Below are positions 46,801-57,074 of a DNA stretch of 64,000 bases, one piece after another. The DNA lies in the NCBI RefSeq assembly GCF_015277855.1, contig NZ_CP063812.1, positions 2,046,001-2,110,000 of the forward strand, in the 5' to 3' direction. A model generated the notes under the pieces. The model made no database searches. It saw nothing but the letters and a program-made list of their open reading frames with translations, and was not told the origin of the DNA. Made by a program: the position numbers and the translations under genes. Source of the DNA: Microbacterium cremeum (GTDB lineage Bacteria; Actinomycetota; Actinomycetes; Actinomycetales; Microbacteriaceae). Positions within the stretch are counted from its first letter, which is position 1; every line of letters starts with the position of its first letter.

Positions 46801-47586
46801 TCAGAGAGTGGCGCGGGCGGCGAAGCGACCGCCGTCCTCGGAGAGCTGGATCGGCACCCCGAACGTCTCGGTGAGCGCGTCGCCGGTGAGGGTGTCGCGG
46901 ATGGGGCCGGATGCCACAGCCTGGCCGTCGCGCAGCAGCAGCACGTGCGTGAAGCCGACCGGGATCTCCTCGACGTGGTGCGTGACCATGATCATCGCGG
47001 GCGTGGTGGGTGCCTGCGCGTATCCGCCGAGGAGCGCCAGCAGCTCCTCCCGCGCGCCGAGGTCGAGGCTCGCGGTCGGCTCGTCGAGCAGCAGCAGCTC
47101 GGGGTCGGTCATGACGGCGCGCGCGATCTGAACGCGCTTCTGCTCGCCGTCGCTCAGCGTGCCGAACGTGCGATCGGCGAGGTGGTCGAGCCGCCACTCG
47201 GCGAGCACGCGCAGCGCACGGCGCTCGTCGATGTCCTCGTAATCCTCGCGCCAGCGGCCGAGCACCGAGTACGCGGCCGTGAGCACGACGTCGAGCACCG
47301 TCTCTTCGGGCGGCACGCGACGTGCCATGGCCGAAGAGGCGAACCCGATGCGCGGACGCAGCTCGAAGACGTCGGTGCGGCCGAGCCGCTCCCCCAGGAT
47401 CGTCACGACGCCCGAGGTCGGGTGGATCAGGGTGTCGGCCATCTGCAGCACCGTGGTCTTGCCGGCGCCGTTGGGCCCCAGCACGACCCACCGTTCGTCG
47501 TCGCGGACGGTCCAGTCCAGGTGATCGACGATGTTCCGGGCGTTTCGGCGGACGACGACGTCGGAGTATTCGAGCACCTCGGGCAT
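46801..47586 (-). CDS. ABC transporter ATP-binding protein
   Basis: 261 residues. Walker A GPNGAGKTT at about residue 38, signature FGTLSDGEQKRVQIARAVM (a variant TLSDGEQ instead of LSGGQ), Walker B LLLLDEPTASLD and H-loop MVTHHVEE. No permease gene is adjacent, so this is either an orphan subunit or a soluble ABC-type regulator. ATG 47586 has a TAGGCT -10 6 nt upstream that overlaps the glgA stop codon. Confidence 0.9.
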   Translation of the reverse strand: MPEVLEYSDVVVRRNARNIVDHLDWTVRDDERWVVLGPNGAGKTTVLQMADTLIHPTSGVVTILGERLGRTDVFELRPRIGFASSAMARRVPPEETVLDVVLTAAYSVLGRWREDYEDIDERRALRVLAEWRLDHLADRTFGTLSDGEQKRVQIARAVMTDPELLLLDEPTASLDLGAREELLALLGGYAQAPTTPAMIMVTHHVEEIPVGFTHVLLLRDGQAVASGPIRDTLTGDALTETFGVPIQLSEDGGRFAARATL

Positions 47587-47598
47587 GCCGCTAGCCTA
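47587..47598 (-). promoter_or_regulatory. leaderless promoter of the ABC ATPase gene, overlapping the glgA stop
   Basis: TAGGCT at 47598-47593, 6 nt before ATG 47586. Its first three bases are the TAG stop of glgA. Confidence 0.55.
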
Positions 47599-48789
47599 TC
47601 GGCCGCCGGCAGCGACCTCCGCGTACAGCGCGGCGGTCTGGTCGGCGATCCGCTGCCAGCTGAAGTCGTCGGTCGCGCGCTGCCGACCGGCCGCGCCATA
47701 GGCGCGGGCGCGCTCCGGATCGCTCACGACCTCGGTGAGCACGCGCGCGAGGTCGGACACGAAGCGCTCCGCATCGATCGGCGTGCCGGTGCCGTCCTGC
47801 ACCTGCTCGATGGGCACGAGACGCCCCGTGACGCCGTCGACGACGACCTCGGGGATCCCGCCGGTCGCGGTGCCGACGACCGCCGCCCCGCACGCCATCG
47901 CCTCGAGGTTCACGATGCCGAGCGGCTCGTACACCGACGGGCAGACGAAGGTCGTCGCGGCGGTCAGGATGGCGCACAGCTCGTGACGCGACAGCATGCG
48001 GTCCAGCCACACCACGCCCTCGCGCGTCTGCTGGAGGCCCCGCACGAGCCCCTCGACCTCCGCCATGATCTGCGGCGTGTCGGGAGCGCCCGCGCACAGG
48101 ATCACCTGGACATCGGCGGGCAGCCGCTCGGCCGCGCGGAGGAAGTACGGGAGGCCCTTCTGGCGCGTGATGCGCCCGACGAACACCACCGAGGGCCGCT
48201 CGGGGTCGATGCCGAGCTCGCGCAGCAGCTCGGCATCCTCCACCGGATGCCACGCCTGCACGTCGATGCCGTTGTAGATGACGCGCACACGGGCGGGATC
48301 GAGCGCCGGGTAGCTGCGCAGGATGTCGTCGCGCATGCCCCCGCTGACCGCGACGATCGCCGCGGCGCCCTCGTACGCCGACTTCTCGATCCAGCTCGAC
48401 ACCGCGTAGCCGCCGCCCAGCTGCTCGGCCTTCCAGGGCCGCAGCGGCTCCAGGCTGTGCGCCGTGACGATGTGCGGGATGCCGTGCAGCATCGACGCGA
48501 GATGCCCGGCGAAGTTCGCGTACCAGGTGTGGCTGTGCACCACGTCGGCGCCGGCGACATCCGTCACGATCTCGAGATCGGTGCCCAGGGTCTGCACCGC
48601 GGCGTTGGCCTCGGCGAGCTCGGCGGGCACGCCGTACGAGCTCGTGCCGTCTTCGTCGCGCTCGCCCCCGAAGGCGCGGACGCGCACGTCCACGCTCTCC
48701 CGCAGGGCCTTCACGAGCTCCGTCACATGCACCCCTGCGCCCCCGTAGATCTCGGGCGGGTACTCCTTGGTGACGATGTCGACTCGCAT
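47596..48789 (-). CDS. glgA: glycogen synthase (GT4, actinobacterial GlgA/GlgM type)
   Basis: A 397-residue GT-B, GT4-family glucosyltransferase. It starts MRVDIVTKEYPPEIYGGAGV, with a donor-binding EPLGIVNLEAMACG motif near residue 300 and VVFVGRITRQKGL in the C-terminal fold. It corresponds to the Corynebacterium/Mycobacterium protein that uses ADP-glucose to make glycogen or maltose 1-phosphate. Divergent from glgC, whose product makes ADP-glucose, 47 nt away. Leaderless ATG 48789. Confidence 0.92.
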   Translation of the reverse strand: MRVDIVTKEYPPEIYGGAGVHVTELVKALRESVDVRVRAFGGERDEDGTSSYGVPAELAEANAAVQTLGTDLEIVTDVAGADVVHSHTWYANFAGHLASMLHGIPHIVTAHSLEPLRPWKAEQLGGGYAVSSWIEKSAYEGAAAIVAVSGGMRDDILRSYPALDPARVRVIYNGIDVQAWHPVEDAELLRELGIDPERPSVVFVGRITRQKGLPYFLRAAERLPADVQVILCAGAPDTPQIMAEVEGLVRGLQQTREGVVWLDRMLSRHELCAILTAATTFVCPSVYEPLGIVNLEAMACGAAVVGTATGGIPEVVVDGVTGRLVPIEQVQDGTGTPIDAERFVSDLARVLTEVVSDPERARAYGAAGRQRATDDFSWQRIADQTAALYAEVAAGGR

Positions 48790-48802
48790 GTCTCGAACGC
48801 TA
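48790..48802 (-). promoter_or_regulatory. leaderless promoter of glgA
   Basis: TAGCGT at 48802-48797, 7 nt before ATG 48789. Confidence 0.5.
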
Positions 48803-48823
48803 GTACACCGGCTCCAGGGGTCA

Positions 48824-48836
48824 TAGTGTGGGGGCC
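48824..48836 (+). promoter_or_regulatory. leaderless promoter of glgC
   Basis: TAGTGT at 48824-48829, 7 nt before ATG 48837. Back-to-back with the glgA promoter in a 47-nt gap. Confidence 0.5.
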
Positions 48837-50081
48837 ATGCCAGCAGCACCCAAGGTCTTCGGAATCATCCTCGCCGGCGGCGAAGGCAAGCGGCTGATGC
48901 CGCTGACCGCGGATCGCGCGAAACCTGCCGTCCCGTTCGGCGGGCAGTACCGGCTCATCGACTTCGCGATCTCGAACCTCATCAACTCGGGGCTGCGGCA
49001 GATCGTCGTCCTCACGCAGTACAAGTCCCACAGCCTCGACCGCCACATCTCGCAGACCTGGCGGATGTCGGCGCTGCTCGACTCGTACGTCGCGTCCGTG
49101 CCCGCCCAGCAGCGTCTCGGCAAGCGGTGGTTCTCGGGTTCGGCCGACGCGATCCTGCAGAGCCTCAACCTCATCATCGACGAGCAGCCCGACATCGTCG
49201 TCGTGATCGGCGCCGACCACGTGTACCGCATGGACTTCCGTCAGATGCTGGCCGCGCACATCGAATCCGGCGCGCGCGCCACGGTCGCCGGCATCCGTCA
49301 GCCGATCTCGCTCGCGAACCAGTTCGGGGTGATCGACGTCGACAAGGACGACCCGGTGCGGATCAACCAGTTCCTCGAGAAGCCGCTGGATGCGACGGGC
49401 CTCGCCGACGCCCCCGACCAGGTGCTCGCCTCGATGGGCAACTACATCTTCGACACCGATGCGCTGGTCGAGGCTGTCGAGCACGACGGCGAGCTGCCGA
49501 CGTCGAACCACGACATGGGCGGCGACATCATCCCCTACTTCGTCGGCCGCGGCGAGGCGGGCGTGTACGACATGAACCGCAACGATGTGCCCGGCTCGAC
49601 CGATCGCGACCGCTACTACTGGCGCGACGTTGGCACGATCGACTCGTTCTTCGATGCGCACCGCGACCTCATCTCGACCCTCCCGGTGTTCAACCTGTAC
49701 AACACCGACTGGCCGATCCACTCGCAGGCGGTCAACTCGCCGCCGGCCAAGTTCGTGCGCGACTCGGTCGGCCGCATCGGCAACGCGATCGACTCGATCG
49801 TCTCGCTCGGGTCGGTGCTCTCGGGGACGCATCTCGAGCGCAGCGTCGTGGGCCCGTGGACGCTCGCCGGCGGCGGGTCGACGATCACCGACTCGGTGCT
49901 GTTCGACTACGTGCACGTCGGCGCGGGCGCGCGCATCCACCGCGCGATCCTCGACAAGAACGTCGTGCTGGAAGAGGGTGCGACCGTCGGCGTCGACCGC
50001 GAACGCGACCTCGCGCGCGGCTTCACCGTGACCGACAGCGGCATCACGGTGGTCGGCAAGGGCATCCGCGTCGAACGGTGA
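48837..50081 (+). CDS. glgC: glucose-1-phosphate adenylyltransferase
   Basis: 414 residues. Makes ADP-glucose from glucose 1-phosphate and ATP, the committed step of glycogen synthesis. Nucleotidyltransferase motif [20 protein letters not shown], substrate motif [19 protein letters not shown]-like region, and left-handed beta-helix at the C-terminus ([19 protein letters not shown]). Divergent from glgA. ATG 48837 is preferred to a GTG at 48828 because the -10 box overlaps the latter. Confidence 0.96.
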   Translation: MPAAPKVFGIILAGGEGKRLMPLTADRAKPAVPFGGQYRLIDFAISNLINSGLRQIVVLTQYKSHSLDRHISQTWRMSALLDSYVASVPAQQRLGKRWFSGSADAILQSLNLIIDEQPDIVVVIGADHVYRMDFRQMLAAHIESGARATVAGIRQPISLANQFGVIDVDKDDPVRINQFLEKPLDATGLADAPDQVLASMGNYIFDTDALVEAVEHDGELPTSNHDMGGDIIPYFVGRGEAGVYDMNRNDVPGSTDRDRYYWRDVGTIDSFFDAHRDLISTLPVFNLYNTDWPIHSQAVNSPPAKFVRDSVGRIGNAIDSIVSLGSVLSGTHLERSVVGPWTLAGGGSTITDSVLFDYVHVGAGARIHRAILDKNVVLEEGATVGVDRERDLARGFTVTDSGITVVGKGIRVER

Positions 50082-50113
50082 CCGGCGATTCTCCGGCGCC
50101 GATCCGCGCCCGC

Positions 50114-50125
50114 TAGCGTGGTGGG
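50114..50125 (+). promoter_or_regulatory. leaderless promoter of the serB-like gene
   Basis: TAGCGT at 50114-50119, 6 nt before ATG 50126. Confidence 0.5.
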
Positions 50126-50764
50126 ATGCCTCGATCCGCGCGTTTCCTCGTCGTCCTCGACGCCGATTCGACCCTGATCCGCAACGAGGTCATCGAGCTC
50201 ATCGCCGACGAGGCCGGACGCGGTGCGGAGGTGGCCGCCGCGACGGAGGCCGCGATGCGCGGCGAGGTGGACTTCGCGACCAGCCTGCGCTCGCGGGTCA
50301 CGAAGCTCGAGGGCGTGCCGGTCGCGGCGTTCGAGCGGGTGCTGGCACGCATCGAGCCGACGCCGGGCGTACGCGAGCTGATCGCCGCCGTCCACCGACG
50401 CGGCGGGGTCGTCGGGGTGGTCTCGGGCGGGTTCCACGAGATCCTCGACACCGTCGCCCCCGACCTCGGCGTCGATGTCTGGCGTGCCAATCGCCTCGCC
50501 GCATCAAGCGGGGTGCTGACCGGCGCCGTCGACGGCGCGATCGTGGATGCCGCGGGCAAGGCGGCCGCGCTGCGCGAGTGGGCCGACCGGCACGGCGTCG
50601 CCCACAGCCGGACGATCGCGATCGGCGACGGGGCCAACGATCTCGTCATGATGGCCGCCGCCGGGCTCGGACTCGCCTTCAACGCCAAGCCCGCCGTCCG
50701 CGCGAGCGCCGACCTCATCGTAGGCCCCGTGGACCTGAGCGAGGTCATCCCGATGCTGCCGTGA
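50126..50764 (+). CDS. serB: phosphoserine phosphatase (SerB-like HAD)
   Basis: 212 residues. Motif I LDADSTLIRNEVIELIADEA, the four-helix cap region with Glu, motif II VVSGGFHEILD, Lys in AGKAAALREW and motif IV AIGDGANDLVMMAAAG, all as in SerB. It dephosphorylates L-phosphoserine in serine biosynthesis. It lacks the N-terminal ACT domains of longer actinobacterial SerB proteins and is the short core form. The next gene starts 38 nt downstream with its own promoter. Confidence 0.9.
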   Translation: MPRSARFLVVLDADSTLIRNEVIELIADEAGRGAEVAAATEAAMRGEVDFATSLRSRVTKLEGVPVAAFERVLARIEPTPGVRELIAAVHRRGGVVGVVSGGFHEILDTVAPDLGVDVWRANRLAASSGVLTGAVDGAIVDAAGKAAALREWADRHGVAHSRTIAIGDGANDLVMMAAAGLGLAFNAKPAVRASADLIVGPVDLSEVIPMLP

Positions 50765-50790
50765 CCCTCCCGCGTGTCGGAGGCCGCGGG

Positions 50791-50802
50791 TAGTTTCGCA
50801 GC
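50791..50802 (+). promoter_or_regulatory. leaderless promoter of the alpha/beta hydrolase gene
   Basis: TAGTTT at 50791-50796, 6 nt before ATG 50803. Confidence 0.5.
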
Positions 50803-51519
50803 ATGAACATCATCCTCGTTCCCGGTCTCTGGCTCGACGCGTCGACATGGGGCGAGGTGACGCCGGCGCTGGAGGCCGCCGGCCACCGCACGCACCCGCT
50901 CACGATGCCCGGCGTGGGCGAGCCCGCGTCGCGCAGCGCCGGGATCGGCATCGCCGACTGGGTCGATGCGACCGTCGCCGAGATCGACCGCCACGACGGC
51001 GACATCGTGCTCGTCGGCCACTCCGGCGGCGGGAACGTCGTCTACGGCGCGGTCGATGCGCGCCCGGAGCGCGTCGCGCGCGTCGTCTTCGTCGACACGT
51101 TCCCGCCCACCGACGGCGGCTCGATCTGGGACTTCCCGGTGGTGGACGGGGTCGTCCCGTTCCCCGGCTGGGACTCGTTCGAAGAGGGCGAGGTCGCCGA
51201 TCTCGACGAGCAGACCCGCGCCGAGCTCGGCGCCCGCGTGAAGTCGGTGCCCGAGCGGGTTCCGAGCGACGCCATCCGGCTCGGCGACGAGCGCCGGCGC
51301 GCCGTGCCCGCCACGATGATCACGAGCACGGTGCCCGAGGCTCAGATCCGCGCGATCATTCAGGAGGCGCCCGCATGGGCGTCCGAGCTCGCCGCGCTCG
51401 AGGATCTCGACATCATCCAGCTCGGTGCCGACGACGAGCCGACCGGGCACTGGCCGCAGGCGTCGCGGCCCGGCGCGCTGGCTGAGGCGATCCTCCGCGC
51501 GATCCGCCGGATCGAGTAG
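50803..51519 (+). CDS. alpha/beta fold hydrolase
   Basis: A 238-residue short hydrolase of the methylesterase/salicylate-esterase-like group. LVPGLWLDASTWGEVTPALE holds the oxyanion region, VLVGHSGGGNVVYG the Ser nucleophile, and a C-terminal GHWPQASRP His with the preceding Asp supplies the rest of the triad. Substrate unknown. Convergent with fabG. Confidence 0.85.
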   Translation: MNIILVPGLWLDASTWGEVTPALEAAGHRTHPLTMPGVGEPASRSAGIGIADWVDATVAEIDRHDGDIVLVGHSGGGNVVYGAVDARPERVARVVFVDTFPPTDGGSIWDFPVVDGVVPFPGWDSFEEGEVADLDEQTRAELGARVKSVPERVPSDAIRLGDERRRAVPATMITSTVPEAQIRAIIQEAPAWASELAALEDLDIIQLGADDEPTGHWPQASRPGALAEAILRAIRRIE

Positions 51520-51535
51520 CGCCGCGCGGCAGGGG

Positions 51536-52246
51536 TCAGTGCCCCATGCCGAGGCCGCCGTCGACCGGGATGACCGCACCCGAGACGTAGGCGGCGTCGT
51601 CCGACGCCATCCACGCCACGACACCGGCGACCTCGCCGGCCGTGGCGAAGCGACCCGCGGGAATGTTCTTCTTGTACTCGGCCTGCGTCTCTTCGGGCAG
51701 CTCCGCGGTCATGTCGGTCTCGATGAAACCGGGGGCGACGACGTTCGCCGTGATGCCGCGTGCGCCGAGCTCACGGGTCAGCGAGCGCGCGAAGCCGACC
51801 AGGGCGCTCTTGGAGGCCGCGTAGTTGATCTGGCCGGCGGATCCGTACAGCCCCACGACGCTCGAGATGAGGATGACGCGCCCCCACCGCGCACGCAGCA
51901 TTCCCTTCGACGCGCGCTTGACGACGCGGAACGCCCCGCCGAGGTTGGTCGCCACGACGCTGTCGAAGTCGTCCTCGGTCATCCGCAGCAGCAGCGTGTC
52001 CTTCGTGATGCCCGCGTTGGCCACGACGATCTCGACCGGGCCGAGTGCGCTCTCGACCTCGGTGAACGCGGCGTCGACGGCCGCGGCATCCGTCACGTCC
52101 GCACGCACGGTCAGCGTCCCCTCGGGTCCTTCGCCCGATCGTGCCGTCACGGCGACCTTGTACCCCTCTGCGACGAAACGTTCGGCGATGGCACGGCCGA
52201 TGCCGCGGTTTCCGCCGGTGACGAGGACGACGCGATCGGTGGACAT
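51536..52246 (-). CDS. fabG: 3-oxoacyl-[ACP] reductase FabG-like SDR
   Basis: 236 residues. Motifs TGGNRGIG, NAG in VVANAGITKD, Ser in ILISSVVGLYGSAG, Tyr-Lys in YAASKSAL, and APGFIETDMT, matching FabG/MabA closely. It would reduce 3-oxoacyl-ACP with NADPH in fatty acid synthesis. Isolated from other fatty-acid genes here, so a different carbonyl substrate is possible. ATG 52246 has GGGAGC upstream and a TAGGCT -10 farther upstream. Confidence 0.9.
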   Translation of the reverse strand: MSTDRVVLVTGGNRGIGRAIAERFVAEGYKVAVTARSGEGPEGTLTVRADVTDAAAVDAAFTEVESALGPVEIVVANAGITKDTLLLRMTEDDFDSVVATNLGGAFRVVKRASKGMLRARWGRVILISSVVGLYGSAGQINYAASKSALVGFARSLTRELGARGITANVVAPGFIETDMTAELPEETQAEYKKNIPAGRFATAGEVAGVVAWMASDDAAYVSGAVIPVDGGLGMGH

Positions 52247-52356
52247 GTGGTGCTCCCGGGGTTCTGTGACAGATCCGGACCAGCCTAGCGGCGCCGGAAT
52301 TGACACCTTCCCGGTGCGCTGGGACGCTGGGGGCACGCATCGAAGAAAGGCACGCC

Positions 52357-52887
52357 GTGAGCGACAGCAACGCCTCGAACCCCACTCCGGAGCCGGGATC
52401 CCAGCCGCCGGCACCGCCGGCCGCTCCGGCAGGGCAGCAGACCCCGGGCGCCTACCCGCCGCCGCCACCCGCCTACGGTGCGCCCGCGGCTCCTCCGGCG
52501 TACGGAACGCCGGGCGCCGCTCCGGCGGCCGCGCCGTACGGTGCGGCTCCGCAGTACGGGCAGCCCTACGGCGCCGCACCCGCCTACGGCTACGGGTACG
52601 GCGCGCAGCCCAAGACCAACGTGCTCGCGATCGTCTCGCTCGTCGCCTCGATCGTCGGCTTCATCGGCCTGCTGCCGATCATCGGCTCGATCGCCGCCGT
52701 CATCATGGGGCACATCTCGCTGAACCAGCTCAAGACGAACGGCGAGAACGGACGGGGCATGGCGCTCGCAGGCACCATCGTCGGCTATGTCGGCCTCGGC
52801 CTGTGGATCATCGGGATCATCGCGTTCTTCGGCTTCATCGCGTTGATGATCCCGTACACCTACGAGTACGGCACGTACAGCTCCTGA
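52357..52887 (+). CDS. DUF4190 domain membrane protein
   Basis: 176 residues. The first 90 residues form a disordered Pro/Ala/Gly/Tyr-rich cytoplasmic segment (GAYPPPPPAYGAPAAPPAYG). Two membrane helices of the DUF4190 domain follow (IVSLVASIVGFIGLLPIIGS and LGLWIIGIIAFFGFI), with the signature GHISLNQLKTNGENGRGMAL between them. The GTG start has GAAAGG upstream and TTGACA at 52300-52305 as a likely -35. Function unknown; common in actinobacteria. Confidence 0.85.
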   Translation: MSDSNASNPTPEPGSQPPAPPAAPAGQQTPGAYPPPPPAYGAPAAPPAYGTPGAAPAAAPYGAAPQYGQPYGAAPAYGYGYGAQPKTNVLAIVSLVASIVGFIGLLPIIGSIAAVIMGHISLNQLKTNGENGRGMALAGTIVGYVGLGLWIIGIIAFFGFIALMIPYTYEYGTYSS

Positions 52888-52927
52888 CGGCGATCTCGCG
52901 GCCGGATCGGCGTACGCTGGAACCACC

Positions 52928-53314
52928 GTGAAGAGCTCGAACCGCGCCCCGTCGGCGACCTCCCTGCCGCGTGCCCCACGCGACGACGTCGGCGCGCGTT
53001 CGGCGAGATATCTGATCATGATGGGCGTGCGCATCGCGTGCCTCCTGGCCATGGTGCTCATCACCCCCTACAGCTGGTACACGTGGCTGCTGGGCGCCGC
53101 GGCGATCTTCCTGCCGTACGTCGCGGTCGTCTCCGCGAACGTCGGCAACGAGGCGCGGCGCAACCGGCGCGAGGACCCGGGCCCGGCTCTCCCGCCGCCC
53201 GTGCACCCCGCGGAGACGGCCCCGCGCGTCATCCGCGTCGAAGAGACGCCTCATACGACCGCGCCGGACTCCTCCCACCCCGGCGGTCCCCCACGGCCCG
53301 GCGAGGCGGCATGA
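52928..53314 (+). CDS. DUF3099 domain membrane protein
   Basis: 128 residues. Two helices (YLIMMGVRIACLLAMVLIT and WYTWLLGAAAIFLPYVAVVS) with the DUF3099 pattern around ITPYSWYTWLLGA, then a charged cytoplasmic tail rich in Pro. Unknown function, often beside SURF1 in actinobacteria. GTG 52928; TACGCT -10 at 52913-52918. It overlaps the next gene by 4 nt (ATGA). Confidence 0.85.
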   Translation: MKSSNRAPSATSLPRAPRDDVGARSARYLIMMGVRIACLLAMVLITPYSWYTWLLGAAAIFLPYVAVVSANVGNEARRNRREDPGPALPPPVHPAETAPRVIRVEETPHTTAPDSSHPGGPPRPGEAA

Positions 53315-53592
53315 TCCCCACGGCCGACGAGCCGGTCGCGGACGCGACCTGCTCGCGAGCCGGATGCCGCGTCCGCGCGCGATGGCGCATCGACTGGCGC
53401 AATCCCCGCATCCACGCCGCCGACCGGACGAAGACGTGGGTCGCGTGCGACGAGCACCGCGACTACCTTCAGGGCTTCCTCGAGGCCCGTGACTTCCCGG
53501 TCGTCGTCGCGCCGCTCGAATCGGCCGGCACCGCCGCCGCGGGAGCACCGGGGACGGACTCACCCGGACGACCTGGCGGAGCGGCAGGATGA
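53311..53592 (+). CDS. small CX4C/CX2H protein of the SURF1 cluster
   Basis: 93 residues. Cys14-X4-Cys19 and Cys46-X2-His49 are spaced to form a zinc- or copper-type site (TCSRAGC, VACDEH), surrounded by basic residues and RWRIDWRNPRIHAADRTKTW. The Gly/Ala/Ser tail is disordered. Coupled by 4-nt overlaps to DUF3099 upstream and SURF1 downstream, which suggests a cytochrome oxidase assembly role, perhaps in metal handling. This is inference; I do not recognise the family. Confidence 0.6.
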   Translation: MIPTADEPVADATCSRAGCRVRARWRIDWRNPRIHAADRTKTWVACDEHRDYLQGFLEARDFPVVVAPLESAGTAAAGAPGTDSPGRPGGAAG

Positions 53593-54473
53593 GCCCGCAG
53601 CGCGGCGTCAGCATGCAGAGCCTTCCCCGCGCCGGCCGCTGGGCGATCTACATCGCCCTGGCCGTCGTGTTCGCCGTCGCGTGCGCGTTCCTGTCGAACT
53701 GGCAGTTCTCTCGCAACGAGGAGCGCGCGGCGCAGCTCGCACTCGTCGATCGGAACTACGACGCCGAGCCGGTCCCGCTCGCCGAGGCGATCCCGTCGGG
53801 CGAGGAGCTCGAGCGGCAGGACGAATGGCTGCCGGTGCGGCTCACCGGCCGGTACGTCACCGAAGAGCAGCTCCTTGTGCGCAACCGGCCCCACGGCGGC
53901 ACCGCCGCGTTCGAGGTGCTCGTGCCGTTCCACCTCGACGACGGCCGCGTACTGCTGATCGACCGCGGCTGGGTGCCTCCCGGGCAGGATCAGCCCGAAC
54001 CGGATGCCGTCCCGGCACCTCCCGGGGGCGACGTGACGGTGATCGCGCGACTGCGCCCCGGCGAACCTCTTCCCTCCTCGGGCCGCTCGGCACCGGAGGG
54101 CCAGGTGCCCACGATCAACCTGGCGCTGGTGGCCGAGACGATGGGCCCGGACGTCGGCGAGGCCCTGGAGCTCAGCGCCTACGGAGTGCTCGTGTCGGAG
54201 GATCCTGCACCGGCGACTGCTCCGCATGCGCTCGAGTCCCCGTCGGAGGACCCCGGCCCGCACCTGTCGTACGCGATCCAGTGGATCCTCTTCGCGGTGA
54301 TGGGGTTCATCTTCATCGGCTACGTGATCCGCACCGAGCGCCGCCACCGGCGCGAAGAAGCGGAGGAGGATGCCGCACAGGATTCCGGAGCAGCGGCGGT
54401 TCCGGCATCCCGGCCCCGCCGTGATCGCGACGCCGAGGACGAGGACGCGATCCTCGACGCCGCCGGCCGCTGA
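53589..54473 (+). CDS. SURF1 family cytochrome c oxidase biogenesis protein
   Basis: 294 residues. Two membrane helices (about 19-36, AIYIALAVVFAVACAFLS, and about 225-245) flank an exported SURF1 domain with WQFSRNEERAAQ, VRNRPHGGTAAFEVLVPFHL and LIDRGWVPPGQDQPEPDAVP. SURF1 helps insert heme a into cytochrome aa3 oxidase. ATG 53589 overlaps the preceding small gene by 4 nt. The cytoplasmic C-terminal tail is acidic. Confidence 0.92.
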   Translation: MSPQRGVSMQSLPRAGRWAIYIALAVVFAVACAFLSNWQFSRNEERAAQLALVDRNYDAEPVPLAEAIPSGEELERQDEWLPVRLTGRYVTEEQLLVRNRPHGGTAAFEVLVPFHLDDGRVLLIDRGWVPPGQDQPEPDAVPAPPGGDVTVIARLRPGEPLPSSGRSAPEGQVPTINLALVAETMGPDVGEALELSAYGVLVSEDPAPATAPHALESPSEDPGPHLSYAIQWILFAVMGFIFIGYVIRTERRHRREEAEEDAAQDSGAAAVPASRPRRDRDAEDEDAILDAAGR

Positions 54474-54487
54474 CGCGGGCGCTGCAG

Positions 54488-56086
<1,599 letters not shown>

Positions 56087-56264
56087 AGCGAATGGTCCGT
56101 TCCGTCGGTGGAGTGAGGGGGTGGTGGCCGAACGGCCAGCCTCCCAGTATAGGTCGCCCGATCGCACGCTCCCGGCGCGGCAGAGGCGCGGGGGTGTAGA
56201 AACCGGACAGCCGAAGTTGGATTCATTGATGGATGCCGTCCAAGAAGCGTGCGACAGCCACCCC

Positions 56265-56277
56265 TAGGCTGAGTCGC
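56265..56277 (+). promoter_or_regulatory. leaderless promoter of bioY
   Basis: TAGGCT at 56265-56270, 7 nt before ATG 56278. Confidence 0.5.
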
Positions 56278-56919
56278 ATGTCAACCATCGCCGCCCCGTC
56301 CGCGCCCACCCGCCGCGTGCTCGCCGACGTCATCGCCCGCCCGTCCTCCCGCATCCGCGCGTTCACGCTCGACGCAGGGCTCGTCGTCGCCGGCGCCGCC
56401 GTGGTGGCGCTGCTCGCCCAGGTCGAGATCCCGCTGTGGCCCGTGCCGATCACCGGACAGACGCTGGGCGTCATCGTCGTCGGAGCCGCGCTCGGCGCCT
56501 GGCGGGGAGCGGCAGCACTCACGACGTATCTGCTCGCGGGCCTGGCCGGACTCCCGGTCTTCGCCGGATTCACCGGTACGGTCGCCGCGGTGGGCAAGCC
56601 CAGCTTCGGGTTCATCATCGGCTTCATCGTCGCCGCGTTCGTGGCCGGCTGGTTCGCCGAGCGCGCATGGGATCGCCGCCCCGCACTCGCCTTCCTCGGG
56701 TTCGCGGCCGCCAGCGTCGTGCCGTTCCTGTTCGGCATCCCCTACATGGCGTTCATCCTGAACGTCGTGATGGGCCTCGACTTCTCGTTCTGGGCGCTGC
56801 TGGAGGTCGGGCTGCTCCCCTTCATCCTGGGCGGGATCGTCAAGGCGGCGCTGGCCGCGGCGATCATCCCGGGCGCATGGGCCCTGGTGCGGAAGGCCGA
56901 CGAGAGCAAGAAGAGCTGA
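56278..56919 (+). CDS. bioY: biotin transporter BioY
   Basis: 213 residues, six helices. The substrate-binding S component of an ECF-type biotin transporter: PITGQTLGVIVVGAALGAWR (the BioY signature), GFTGTVAAVGKPSFGFIIGF and LLPFILGGIVKAALAAAI. No ATPase or T component genes are adjacent, so it uses a shared ECF module or acts alone. ATG 56278 was chosen because the -10 box is 7 nt upstream; an in-frame ATG 56233 would overlap it. Two hairpins follow. Confidence 0.93.
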   Translation: MSTIAAPSAPTRRVLADVIARPSSRIRAFTLDAGLVVAGAAVVALLAQVEIPLWPVPITGQTLGVIVVGAALGAWRGAAALTTYLLAGLAGLPVFAGFTGTVAAVGKPSFGFIIGFIVAAFVAGWFAERAWDRRPALAFLGFAAASVVPFLFGIPYMAFILNVVMGLDFSFWALLEVGLLPFILGGIVKAALAAAIIPGAWALVRKADESKKS

Positions 56920-56920
56920 C

Positions 56921-56945
56921 CGGATGCCTCGGATCGAGGCATCCG
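56921..56945 (+). terminator. bioY terminator 1 (GGATGCC hairpin)
   Basis: A perfect 10-bp stem CGGATGCCTC/GAGGCATCCG with a 5-nt loop starts 1 nt after the bioY stop. It is built on an inverted GGATGCC pair. Confidence 0.65.
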
Positions 56946-56956
56946 CGTTCGCCATC

Positions 56957-56983
56957 GAGACCCCGGCCGTCGGCCGGGGTCTC
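56957..56983 (+). terminator. bioY terminator 2
   Basis: A perfect 12-bp stem GAGACCCCGGCC/GGCCGGGGTCTC with a 3-nt loop, in tandem with the first hairpin. Confidence 0.7.
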
Positions 56984-57028
56984 CGTCATGCACGGCAACA
57001 ACGATTCGCGGACTTTCAGTGACGCAGG

Positions 57029-57047
57029 TAATGTAAGGCTGTCCTTA
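57029..57047 (+). promoter_or_regulatory. DtxR/IdeR iron box upstream of the siderophore uptake operon
   Basis: TAATGTAAGGCTGTCCTTA agrees at 16 of 19 positions with the consensus TWAGGTWAGSCTWACCTWA and overlaps a TAATGT -10. The inner palindrome GTAAGG-CTGT-CCTTAC is perfect. Confidence 0.75.
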
Positions 57048-57074
57048 CTTCCCCTCCTCGAACCGGAGATCGTC

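Noticed and set aside
46516..48897. 793-codon plus-strand frame through rpmE2, the ABC gene and glgA
   Set aside because: It is antisense to three well-supported genes; no start site and no recognisable domain.
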